A stretch of DNA of 64,000 nt from Azospirillum endophyticum. GTDB lineage: Bacteria; Pseudomonadota; Alphaproteobacteria; Azospirillales; Azospirillaceae. The stretch covers positions 248,001 to 312,000 of the forward strand of contig NZ_JAENHM010000060.1 of NCBI RefSeq assembly GCF_016595245.1, given 5' to 3'. How positions within the stretch are numbered: the stretch's first letter is position 1; the number at the start of each line of letters is the position of its first letter. Under the pieces are notes generated by a model, which saw only the letters and a list, made by a program, of their open reading frames with translations, made no database searches and was not told the DNA's origin. The position numbers and the translations under genes are program-made. This document shows, one piece after another, positions 53,340 to 61,622 of the stretch.

Positions 53340-55808
53340 TCACGCACGGGTCAGGGTGAGGACGAAGGCGGTTCCGCCGGGGCCGCTCCCGGCCACCGAG
53401 AGCACGCCGCCGAAGTCGCGGACGATGTTGTACGAGATCGACAGGCCGAGCCCCAGCCCCGTTCCCACCGGCTTGGTCGTGAAGAACGGATCGAAGATCT
53501 GCCCGACCGTCCCGGCGGCGATGCCGGGGTCGCTGTCCCGCACCTCGATGCGGACGCCGTCCGCCTGCCCGTCCTGCCCGCCGCCCGATGCCTCCGCGCG
53601 GATCAGGATGCGGCGGACCGGGACGCCGGCCACGGCGTCCAGCGCGTTGCTCAGCAGATTGACCAGGACCTGCTCCAGCCGCACCTCCTCGGCCCGGACC
53701 CGCAAGGGCGGGCCGCCGTCCGGCAACTCGACCGCCACCGCGACCGCCTCTTCGCGCAGCCGGTTGCCGAACAGGGACAGGGCGCCCTGGATCACCGGTT
53801 CCAGCTCCACCGCGCCCAGGCGGGTGTCGGGCCGGCGGGCGAAGCGCTTCAGGTGGTTGGTGATGTTCGCCATGCGGGCAGTCAGGTCGGCGATCTTGCC
53901 GAGATTGCCGTCCGCCTCCTCCGTCCGCCCGAGCTCGATCAGCTTGCGGCCGTTGTGGGCGTAGGAGCGGATGGCGGCGAGCGGCTGGTTCAGCTCATGC
54001 CCGACACCGGCGGCGAGCTGGCCGAGCGCCGCCAGCTTGCCGGCCTGGACCAGCTCCGCCTGCGCCTCGCGCAGCTCGCGCTCGGTGCGCCGGTGCTCGG
54101 CGATGGCCTGTTCCAGCCGGCCGTTGGTGGCCCGCAGGTCGGCGGTGCGCTCCCGCACCCTGCGCTCCAGGATGCGCTGTGCCTCCAGGCGCTCGGTCAT
54201 GTCGGTCAGCGTGACGATGAACCGCAGCCGCTGGCGCCGCCAGAAGGGTCGGACGCCGACCTGCACCGGCACCGCCCCGCCGTCCGGACGCCGCCCGGTG
54301 GTCAGGATCGACAAGGCCGCCGCGGCGCCGTCCCCGTACCCCCCCGCCGTCTGGGATGGGGCCATCCGGGAGAAGTACGCCGCGACGCGGGCGGCACCCT
54401 CCGCGTCGAGCCGGTCGGCGAGACGGGGCGCTTCCCCGCCCTCTTCCGCCGGGCCGGCGGGCGGCGGCGCGATCAGGGCGGCGGCAAGCGGGTTGACGAA
54501 TTCGATCACCCCCTCCGCGTCGGTGATCGCCAGCCCGGCCTGGGCGTTGTCGATGATCGCCTGGGCGTTCGCCTCCTCCACCGCGATGGCGGTGTCGCGG
54601 AAGACCAGCAGCGCCGCCGCCATGTCCGACAGCTCGTCGTCGCCCCCCAGCGGGATGTCCGCCTTCAGGTCCCCGGCGGCGATGGCGCGGGCCGCGTCCC
54701 CCAGCCGGGTCAGCCGGGTGATCAGGTTGCGGTTGACGTAGAGCCACGCCACCAGCACCGCCACCAGCAGGCTGACCACGGCGCTCGCCAGCAGGGCGGA
54801 GCGTCCGAATGCGATCGCCCGGGCGGAGCGGGCGGCGGCGGCACGGGAATCGGTCTCCACCGCCTGGACCTGCCGGGAGATCAGGCCGTTCAGCCGGGCG
54901 ACGACCTCCCGGTTCTCGGCCAGCAGCGCCTGCCCGCGGGCGGCGGTCTCCAGCTCCTCCCGGCGCAGCGCCGGCACGCCGCCGTCCGCCCCGCGCGCAA
55001 GGCCGAGAAGCTGGCCCACCACCTGCCCCAGCGAGACGCCGTCGGACCAATCGGCCAGCGCCGCCAGGTCGCGCCGCAGCCGGCCGGCGGTCTCGTCGAG
55101 AAATCCGGCGTTGTCGTCGAGCATCTCGGGCGTGGCGAGCGTCGCCGCCCGCGCGATCAGCCCGACCGCGAGATTGCCGTTGGCCCCGATCTGCAGCACC
55201 GCCTCGCTCCGGCGGTTCTCCTCCCGCAGGATGCGGACGGCATCGGCCGAGGGCCTGCCGCTCTCCACCGAGGCCAGGGCGCTCTGGATGTTGAAGCGTG
55301 CATCGGCCACCAGGGGTTCGATCTCGTCGAGGAAATCGGCGTGGAGCCAGCGCAGCCGCTCGATGGCCTCCTGGTTGCGGCGGGCAAGCTCCAGGCGGTG
55401 GCGTACCGTGCCGTCCAGCTCCGACAGGTTGCGGCCCAGCGCGTCCACCACCGGACGCAGGCCGGGGACGCCGCCTTCGATGGCGCCGGTCAGCGTCCGC
55501 AGCGCGGCCAGGCGGCGGCCCAGCGCATCGCGGATCGCGTCCATCTCGGCCTCCGTCCGGCTGCCGGCCAGGATCGGAGCGGTGGCGATGATCGCTCCCC
55601 CCTCCTCCGCCAGCTTGGCGGCGAGGCCCAGGGCCGGCAAGTGGCTTTCCGCGAACTCGTCCAGCGTGCCGCCCAGCCGGTCGTAGGACAGCCAGCCCAG
55701 CGCGCAGGCTGCCACCGACAGGACCGCGACGGCGACGAAGGCGAGGAAGAGGCGAAGCCGGATGCCGAAGCGCAGCGGCCCCGCCCCACCGGCCGGCAGG
55801 AGGCTCAT
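53340..55808 (-). CDS. Sensor histidine kinase (PgtB-like)
   Basis: Membrane kinase of 822 residues with two spans (about 19-41 and 324-345) around a large helical periplasmic domain, then HAMP, a PAS domain (about 420-540), a coiled segment, HisKA with His604 (GVGHELNQPLAAIRSY) and a HATPase domain with GTGLGLGLSISYNIV. The periplasmic part of this size fits contact with a binding protein. It overlaps the pgtC-like gene by four bases (ATGA) and the regulator gene follows, giving the order binding protein, kinase, regulator as in a Pgt-type three-component system. Confidence 0.92.
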   Translation of the reverse strand: MSLLPAGGAGPLRFGIRLRLFLAFVAVAVLSVAACALGWLSYDRLGGTLDEFAESHLPALGLAAKLAEEGGAIIATAPILAGSRTEAEMDAIRDALGRRLAALRTLTGAIEGGVPGLRPVVDALGRNLSELDGTVRHRLELARRNQEAIERLRWLHADFLDEIEPLVADARFNIQSALASVESGRPSADAVRILREENRRSEAVLQIGANGNLAVGLIARAATLATPEMLDDNAGFLDETAGRLRRDLAALADWSDGVSLGQVVGQLLGLARGADGGVPALRREELETAARGQALLAENREVVARLNGLISRQVQAVETDSRAAAARSARAIAFGRSALLASAVVSLLVAVLVAWLYVNRNLITRLTRLGDAARAIAAGDLKADIPLGGDDELSDMAAALLVFRDTAIAVEEANAQAIIDNAQAGLAITDAEGVIEFVNPLAAALIAPPPAGPAEEGGEAPRLADRLDAEGAARVAAYFSRMAPSQTAGGYGDGAAAALSILTTGRRPDGGAVPVQVGVRPFWRRQRLRFIVTLTDMTERLEAQRILERRVRERTADLRATNGRLEQAIAEHRRTERELREAQAELVQAGKLAALGQLAAGVGHELNQPLAAIRSYAHNGRKLIELGRTEEADGNLGKIADLTARMANITNHLKRFARRPDTRLGAVELEPVIQGALSLFGNRLREEAVAVAVELPDGGPPLRVRAEEVRLEQVLVNLLSNALDAVAGVPVRRILIRAEASGGGQDGQADGVRIEVRDSDPGIAAGTVGQIFDPFFTTKPVGTGLGLGLSISYNIVRDFGGVLSVAGSGPGGTAFVLTLTRA

Positions 55809-57311
55809 GGCCAGCTCCCCTCTCCGGCCGCCACGCGCAGGATGACCAGGGCGCGTTCGGACGCCGACAACGCCGCGTCCAGCCGGTCCTTGGAAAAGGC
55901 CCGCCAGTCCGCCTCCAGCTCCCCCTGCCTCGCGGAGACCGGCATGCCGCGGGCCGGTCGGCGCAGCGCGGCGGAGAAGACCGGATCGGCGGCCCGGGCG
56001 GCGGTGACCGGAACCTCGGTGGCGGCCCGTCGCGCGGCGCGAAGCAGGTCGCGCGCCACCGGATCGGGGGTGGCGGCGAGACGGGCCTCGCCCTCGTGGA
56101 TCAATTGCCAGACACGGTTGAGCGTCTTCACCCGGAAGGTGATCAACTCGTCGAACAGCAGGTTGACCAGTTCGTAGCGGCGGCTGGACAGGGCCCGGTC
56201 GAAGAGGAAGAGGTCGTCGCCGGTTTCCCGCGCATAGGGGTTGGGGTAGCCGGCGGGCGCGCCGGCATAGGCGTCCGGCCGCACCGGCAGCCGGCCGATG
56301 TCGGGACGCAGCATCAGCTCCTGCCCGGCCGGCGACAGCAGGAAATCGACGAAGACGTTCGCCCCCGCCAGATTGGGGGCACCGCGCAGGATGGCGACGC
56401 TGGCCGGCAGGAAGACGCTGTCGACCGGATAGGCGAAGCGCAGGCCGCCGTCATCCGTCGGTCCTTCTCCCAAATCCCGGCCCATCTGCTTGCCCGGCTC
56501 CTGACTTGGCTCCGCCGCCTGCTCCGCTCCCGGCCCCGCCCCCTGTCCCAGGAAGTCGATGGTCAACCCGATGCCGAAGCGGCCCTTGGCGACCCCCTCC
56601 ACCACGCCGTAGCTGCGCGCCGTCACCGTGGCGAGGTTGCCGGCGATCTCGAGCCAGGTCGCCCAGCCGCGCTCCCACCCCTGGAGCTGCAGCACCGTCT
56701 CCACCATCAGATGCATGGTGCCGGATCGCGACGGCGCCGTGATGCCCAGGTGCCGGGCATAGCCGGGCCGCCGCAGATCCTCCCATCCCCGGGGGGGCGG
56801 CGATCCCGTGCCGGTCGAGATAGGGCTGATCCCAGACCAGCCCGTAGCCGGACAGGGCGAAGCCGAGATAGGTGCCGTCCGGATCGTCGACCGGCTGGTT
56901 GCCGACGGTCGCGGGGGCGCCGGTCGGCCGCGGCGCGATGGGGGCCAGCAGACCCGCCGCCTTCAGGACCTCGAAGGCATCGGGGGCGGACGCCCAGAAG
57001 ACATCGGCGTCCTCGCCCGCGCGGTCCTGCAGCCGGGTGATCGCCGCGGTGGTCTTGGTGTTGATCACGCGCAGCTGCCGGCCGGGATGGGCGCGTTCGA
57101 ACGCCTCGCGGACCGGCTCGTAGAAGCCGGCGGGAAACGACGTCAGGACGATGACGGTCTCCGGCCCTGCGCCCGGCAGGCTCCGGCCGGCCGCAGCCGC
57201 GATCGCCGGCGCCAGCAAAACCATGACGGCCGCCAGCCAGCCCGCGCGGCGTCCGCCCTGCCGGAAGACCCGCGCCAGAGATGCAATCGCACCACGCCGA
57301 CCACCGCCCAT
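55805..57311 (-). pseudogene. PgtC-like sensory solute-binding protein, frameshifted in a G/C run
   Basis: Signal peptide (about 1-40), then VIVLTSFPAGFYEPVREAFE and DADVFWASAPDAFEVLKAAG, parallel to the binding protein at 50443. After HGIAAPPG the frame changes; the other frame reads WEDLRRPGYARHLGITAPSR, SGTMHLMVETVLQLQGWERG and runs on to 55805. One extra base in the G7 tract 56791-56797 explains it; removing it gives one protein of about 501 residues. Both halves are well conserved, so it is either a recent mutation, a phase-variable tract or a sequencing error. Its place before the kinase suggests it presents the ligand to the sensor. Confidence 0.82.
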
Positions 57312-57415
57312 GCCGTCTCCGCCGACAACGCCCCGGAACCGCCCAGCACCTCACAGCCCGACGCGATTGTCCAGACCCATGCGGCATCGGGGCCCCGGCA
57401 AATGCCGGACGGTCT

Positions 57416-58300
57416 CTATCGTTGCGAGACCGACCCCGCCGCCGCCACCACCAGCGGGGCGAAGCGCTCCTCCATCTCCTCCGGCGTGAAGCGCGCGCGG
57501 GAAACGGCGATGTTCAGGGCTCCCACCGGCATGCCGCCCGATCCGGTGATGGCCGCCGCGACCGACAGGTCGCCGTGGTAGAACTCCTCGAAGGCGGTGG
57601 CGTAGCCGCTGACCGCCGATTTCGCGATCTTCGCCAGCAGCTCGTCGCGCTTCCAGGTGGTGGTGGGCGTGTAGGGCTTCAGATCCATCCGGTCGATCAG
57701 GGCGGCCGCCTCCGCCGCCGGCAGGCGCGACAGGATGGCGATGCCGGGCGCGGTGCAGAAGGCCGGCATCCGCGTACCGACGATGACGTCGGTGTTCAGC
57801 ACGTGCCGGCTCATGAAGCGCGACACGAAGACGATCTCCGTCCCGTCCATCATGGTCAGGTTGATCGTCTCTTCCGTCGTCTTGCTGAGATGCATCAGGT
57901 ACGGCATCGCGCGCTGGAGCATCGCGTTGCTGTGCAGATAGTGATGCGCGATGTCCAGGCTGCGGATGGTCAGCTCGAACCGCTTGGTCACCGGATCCTT
58001 CCGCAGGTAGCCCAGCTTCTCCAGCGTGTAGGTGAAGCGCTGCGCCGCGCTCTTGTCCATGCCGACGGCGGCGGCGACCTGGGTCAGGCTCATCGACGGC
58101 CGGGTGGAATCGAAGGCGTGCAGCACGCGGAAGGCCTTGTCCACCGACATCACCATCAAGGGATCGGCGGTCCGGCCTTCGGAACCGGCGCCTTCGGTTG
58201 GAGCGTTCGCCGCGATGCCGGTGTCGATGCCGGTGTCGATGCCGGTGTCGGCGGGAACGCCTGCCTTGGACGCGGAGGAGGTGGATCGGCGCGGTGCCAT
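57416..58300 (-). CDS. IclR-family transcriptional regulator
   Basis: Regulator of 294 residues from ATG 58300 (AGGA upstream). An unusual low-complexity leader (about 1-48) includes three tandem Thr-Gly-Ile-Asp/Ala units. The IclR winged helix follows (SLTQVAAAVGMDKSAAQRFTY) and the C-terminal effector domain (PAFCTAPGIAILSRLPAAEA, GGMPVGALNIAVSRARF). IclR proteins of this type control aromatic or organic-acid catabolism. It is divergent from the crotonase/importer/acyl-CoA synthetase operon, its probable target. Confidence 0.93.
   Translation of the reverse strand: MAPRRSTSSASKAGVPADTGIDTGIDTGIAANAPTEGAGSEGRTADPLMVMSVDKAFRVLHAFDSTRPSMSLTQVAAAVGMDKSAAQRFTYTLEKLGYLRKDPVTKRFELTIRSLDIAHHYLHSNAMLQRAMPYLMHLSKTTEETINLTMMDGTEIVFVSRFMSRHVLNTDVIVGTRMPAFCTAPGIAILSRLPAAEAAALIDRMDLKPYTPTTTWKRDELLAKIAKSAVSGYATAFEEFYHGDLSVAAAITGSGGMPVGALNIAVSRARFTPEEMEERFAPLVVAAAGSVSQR
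58214..58249. repeat. Three tandem 12-base repeats inside the IclR gene
   Basis: GATGCCGGTGTC occurs three times in a row (58214-58225, 58226-58237, 58238-58249). The unit is a multiple of three, so copy-number change keeps the reading frame and only lengthens the N-terminal tail. Confidence 0.9.
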
Positions 58301-58500
58301 GTCGGTCGGTCCTGACTGTGCGCGGTGAGAGATACCGTTGACAGCGTAACGAAAGCAAGCCAAGCTAATCAATACAAAGTATTGTTATGCAATACACGCC
58401 TCCGCGATCCCCCTTCGACCCCTCGTTTCCGCGGGGCGCCCAGACTGTCGGCGACGTTCCGCCGGGCCGGGCTCCCCTGCCGTTCGACAGGAGCGCACCA

Positions 58501-59277
58501 GTGACCGACTTCATCCTCACCGAGACCCGCGGCCCGGTCGGCATCGTCACGCTGAACCGTCCGCAAGTCCTCAATGCCTGGAACAAGGCGATGCGCGACG
58601 ACCTGATCGTCGCCTTCGACCGTCTGGAGGCCGACGAGTCCGTCCGCGCCATCATCCTGACCGGCGCCGGCGACCGCGCCTTCGGTGCCGGGCAGGATCT
58701 GAACGAAACCAAGAGCTTCGACGCCGACCGCGCCGAGGAATGGGTGGCGGAGTGGGAGCGGCTCTACCACCGCATGCGCACCCTGTCGAAGGCGCTGGTG
58801 GTGGCCCTGAACGGCGTCGCCGCCGGTTCCGCCTTCCAGGTGGCGCTGCTCGGCGACCTGCGCGTCGGCCATCCCGGCGTGCGCATGGGCCAGCCCGAGA
58901 TCAATTCCGGGATCGCCAGCACCACCGGCCCCTGGATCATGAAGGAGATGATCGGGCTGGCGCGGACCATGGACCTGACCTTGACCGGCCGTCTGATGGA
59001 CGCGGAGGAATGCCACGCCATCGGCCTCATCAACCGCCTCGTCCCGCAGGACCGCGTGATGGCCGAGGCGCTGGAACTGGCCGGCGAACTGGCCGCCAAG
59101 CCGCCGGTCGCCATGCGTCTCGACAAGCAGCGCTTCCGCGAGATGACCGAGGCCGGCTTCCGCGACTGCCTGGCCGCCGGCGTGCGCATCCAGCGCGAGG
59201 CCTACGCGTCGGGCGAACCGGCCCGCATGATGGAGGAATTCCTGGCCAAGCGCGCCGCGCGCAAGACCACCGCCTGA
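58501..59277 (+). CDS. Enoyl-CoA hydratase/isomerase family protein (crotonase)
   Basis: Crotonase-fold enzyme of 258 residues starting at GTG 58501 with AGGAG seven bases upstream. The oxyanion-hole segment is FGAGQDLNE. The Glu corresponding to Glu164 of rat hydratase is present (Glu133 in MGQPEINSG), but the position of Glu144 is Gln113 (AAGSAFQVALLG). Loss of the first Glu argues against a classical hydratase and for isomerase, dehydratase or hydrolase chemistry. It is followed by an ABC importer and an acyl-CoA synthetase on the same strand. Confidence 0.9.
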   Translation: MTDFILTETRGPVGIVTLNRPQVLNAWNKAMRDDLIVAFDRLEADESVRAIILTGAGDRAFGAGQDLNETKSFDADRAEEWVAEWERLYHRMRTLSKALVVALNGVAAGSAFQVALLGDLRVGHPGVRMGQPEINSGIASTTGPWIMKEMIGLARTMDLTLTGRLMDAEECHAIGLINRLVPQDRVMAEALELAGELAAKPPVAMRLDKQRFREMTEAGFRDCLAAGVRIQREAYASGEPARMMEEFLAKRAARKTTA

Positions 59278-59386
59278 ACACGGCGCTCCTCCAACGGGGA
59301 TGGCCGGCGCCGTCCCTGCCCCGACCGATCCACGCTCCATCAACCGGGCGATCACAAGACCCGGCCAGCGAACAGGGAACACGAAC

Positions 59387-60499
59387 ATGGACAAGAACGA
59401 CGATTCCATCATCGGCCGCCGCATCGGCCGCCGCGGCCTTCTCGCCACCGCGCTGACGGGGGCGGGGGGCACCGCCCTCGCCGCCGCCCTGCCGGCGGTT
59501 CTGGCGGCCGGAGCGAGCCGTCCGGCGCTGGCGCAGGCGACGCAGATCACCGTCGCCGATCCGGGCGGTCCCTACAGCCCGGCCTTCCGCAAGGCCTTCT
59601 ACGATCCGTTCGAGCAGGCGACCGGCATCAAGGTGATCAACGTCGCCCGCGAGGCCGAACCGACCGCCCAGTTCAAGGCGATCGTGGAAACCAGGTCCTA
59701 CAGCTGGGACGTCTGCACGCTGACCCTGTCCGCCCGCGACATCCTGGCCCACCAGAACCTGCTGGAGCCGCTGGATTTCGCCGCGGCCGACGCACCCGGC
59801 CTGATGCCCGACGCGCTGACCGGCCAATGGATGGGCACCGACGTCTATTCGACCATCCTCGGCTACCGGACCGACAAGTTCCCCTCCAACCCGCCGCAGA
59901 GCTGGGCCGACTTCTGGAACGTCGAGAAGTTCCCCGGCCGCCGCTCGCTGCGCAAGAATCCGATCGACACGCTGGAGCAGGCGCTGCTGGCCGACGGGGT
60001 GCCGCTGGACAAGCTCTACCCGCTCGACGTCGAGCGTGCGTTCAAGAGCCTGGACCGCATCCGCCCGCACATCGCCGCCTGGTGGACCGGCGGCGCCCAG
60101 TCCACCCAGCTGATCCAGAGCGGCGAGGTCGACATGATCGCCCTGTGGAACGCCCGCGCCCAGGCCGCCATCGACGGCGGGGCGCCGGTGAGGATCTCGT
60201 GGAACCAGGGCCTCTATTCGATCGAGGGATGGGGCATTCCGCGCGGCAACCCGCGCGCCGACGCCGCGCGCAAGTTCATCAAGTTCTGCGCCGATCCGCA
60301 GCGCCAAGCGGTCTTCACCGAGGTGCTGGCCTATGGCCCGACAAACCTCAAGGCCTATGACGCCATCCCGAAGGAGCGGGCGCAGGCGCTGCCCACCTTC
60401 CCCGAGAATCTCAAGACGATGACCATTGCCCGCGAGGACTGGTGGGGCGCCAACCGCTCCAAGATGAGCGAACGCTTCAACGCCTGGATCCTCGGCTGA
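59387..60499 (+). CDS. ABC solute-binding protein (PotD/SBP_bac_8 type), Tat-exported
   Basis: Periplasmic binding protein of 370 residues from ATG 59387. The N-terminus has repeated twin arginines (GRRIGRRGLLATAL), a hydrophobic stretch and an Ala-rich cleavage site near ALAQA, indicating Tat export. The body follows the spermidine/putrescine-type pattern (SWADFWNVEKFPGRRSLRKN, QLIQSGEVDMIALWNARAQA). It is the first importer gene after the crotonase; the organic-acid enzymes around it suggest a carboxylate or betaine-like ligand rather than a polyamine. Confidence 0.92.
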   Translation: MDKNDDSIIGRRIGRRGLLATALTGAGGTALAAALPAVLAAGASRPALAQATQITVADPGGPYSPAFRKAFYDPFEQATGIKVINVAREAEPTAQFKAIVETRSYSWDVCTLTLSARDILAHQNLLEPLDFAAADAPGLMPDALTGQWMGTDVYSTILGYRTDKFPSNPPQSWADFWNVEKFPGRRSLRKNPIDTLEQALLADGVPLDKLYPLDVERAFKSLDRIRPHIAAWWTGGAQSTQLIQSGEVDMIALWNARAQAAIDGGAPVRISWNQGLYSIEGWGIPRGNPRADAARKFIKFCADPQRQAVFTEVLAYGPTNLKAYDAIPKERAQALPTFPENLKTMTIAREDWWGANRSKMSERFNAWILG

Positions 60500-60524
60500 C
60501 GACCATCACAGGAGACCCGCCGCC

Positions 60525-61622
60525 ATGCTCCCCTCCCACGGAACGGCCCCTCCCGCCTGCAAGCTTCTGGTCGACGGCCTCACCAAGAGCTACGGAACCG
60601 TCGTCGCTCTCCAGCCGACCCGGCTGGAGGTTCCGGCAGGCGAATTCCTGACGCTGCTGGGTCCCTCCGGCTCGGGCAAGACCACGCTTCTGCAGATGAT
60701 CTGCGGGCTGGTGGAACCCAACGGCGGGCGCATCCTGATCGATGGCCGCGACGAAACCCGCACCCCCGTCCACAAGCGCGACATCGGGCTGGTCTTCCAG
60801 CATTACGCCCTGTTCCCCCACCTGACGGTGGCGGAGAACATCGGCTTCCCCCTGCGCATGCGGGGGGTGGCCGCCGCCGACCTGGACCGCCGGGTGCGGG
60901 AGGCGCTCGACATGGTCCATCTCGGCCATCTCGGCGACCGCTTCCCCAAGGAGCTGTCGGGCGGCCAGCAGCAGCGGGTGGCGCTGGCCCGCTGCTTCGT
61001 CTACCAGCCCTCCGTCATCCTGATGGACGAGCCGTTGGGGGCGCTGGACAAGAAGCTGCGCGAGCACATGCAGTACGAGATCAAGCGGCTGCACCGCGAG
61101 ACCGGCGCGACCATCATCTACGTCACCCATGACCAGGAAGAGGCGTTGGCCATGTCCGACCGCATCTGCCTGATGAACCATGCACGCATCGAGCAGATCG
61201 GCACGCCCCACGACATCTACGCCCGGCCCAAGACCGCCTTCGCCGCCGATTTCATCGGCGTGTCGAACATCTTCCGCGGCACCGTCCAGCGGGACGAGGG
61301 CGGACGGCCCATCCTGGTGACCGGCGGCGGGCGCTTCCGCCTGTCCCCCGCGATCGGCGCCGCCGCTGACGCCGCCGACGGCCAGGGCGAGGCATCGCTG
61401 ATCGTCCGTCCCGAACAGCTCGACCTGGAGGGAGACGGCGACAACGAGGTGTCGGGCCGGGTGGTCGACACCGTCTATGCCGGTTCGGAAACCCGCGTGC
61501 TGGTGGCGCTGGGCGACCGGTCGACCATCACCGTGCGGCTGCGCCGCGGCATGTCGCCGCCGCCGCTGGGCGACCAGGTCGCCGTGCGCTGGCGCAGCGA
61601 TGCCGGAGTGCTGGTGTCATGA
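60525..61622 (+). CDS. ABC importer ATPase (PotA type)
   Basis: Nucleotide-binding subunit of 365 residues. Walker A is GPSGSGKTT, with Q-loop VFQHYALFPH, signature LSGGQQQRV, Walker B VILMDEPLGALD and switch THDQEEALAM, then a TOBE domain (LIVRPEQLDL). GGAGACC lies before the ATG. It overlaps the permease gene by four bases (ATGA). Confidence 0.95.
   Translation: MLPSHGTAPPACKLLVDGLTKSYGTVVALQPTRLEVPAGEFLTLLGPSGSGKTTLLQMICGLVEPNGGRILIDGRDETRTPVHKRDIGLVFQHYALFPHLTVAENIGFPLRMRGVAAADLDRRVREALDMVHLGHLGDRFPKELSGGQQQRVALARCFVYQPSVILMDEPLGALDKKLREHMQYEIKRLHRETGATIIYVTHDQEEALAMSDRICLMNHARIEQIGTPHDIYARPKTAFAADFIGVSNIFRGTVQRDEGGRPILVTGGGRFRLSPAIGAAADAADGQGEASLIVRPEQLDLEGDGDNEVSGRVVDTVYAGSETRVLVALGDRSTITVRLRRGMSPPPLGDQVAVRWRSDAGVLVS

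Noticed and set aside
58214..58249. Regular short repeats considered as a CRISPR array
   Set aside because: Only three 12-base units without spacers, inside a coding region; no cas genes in the window.
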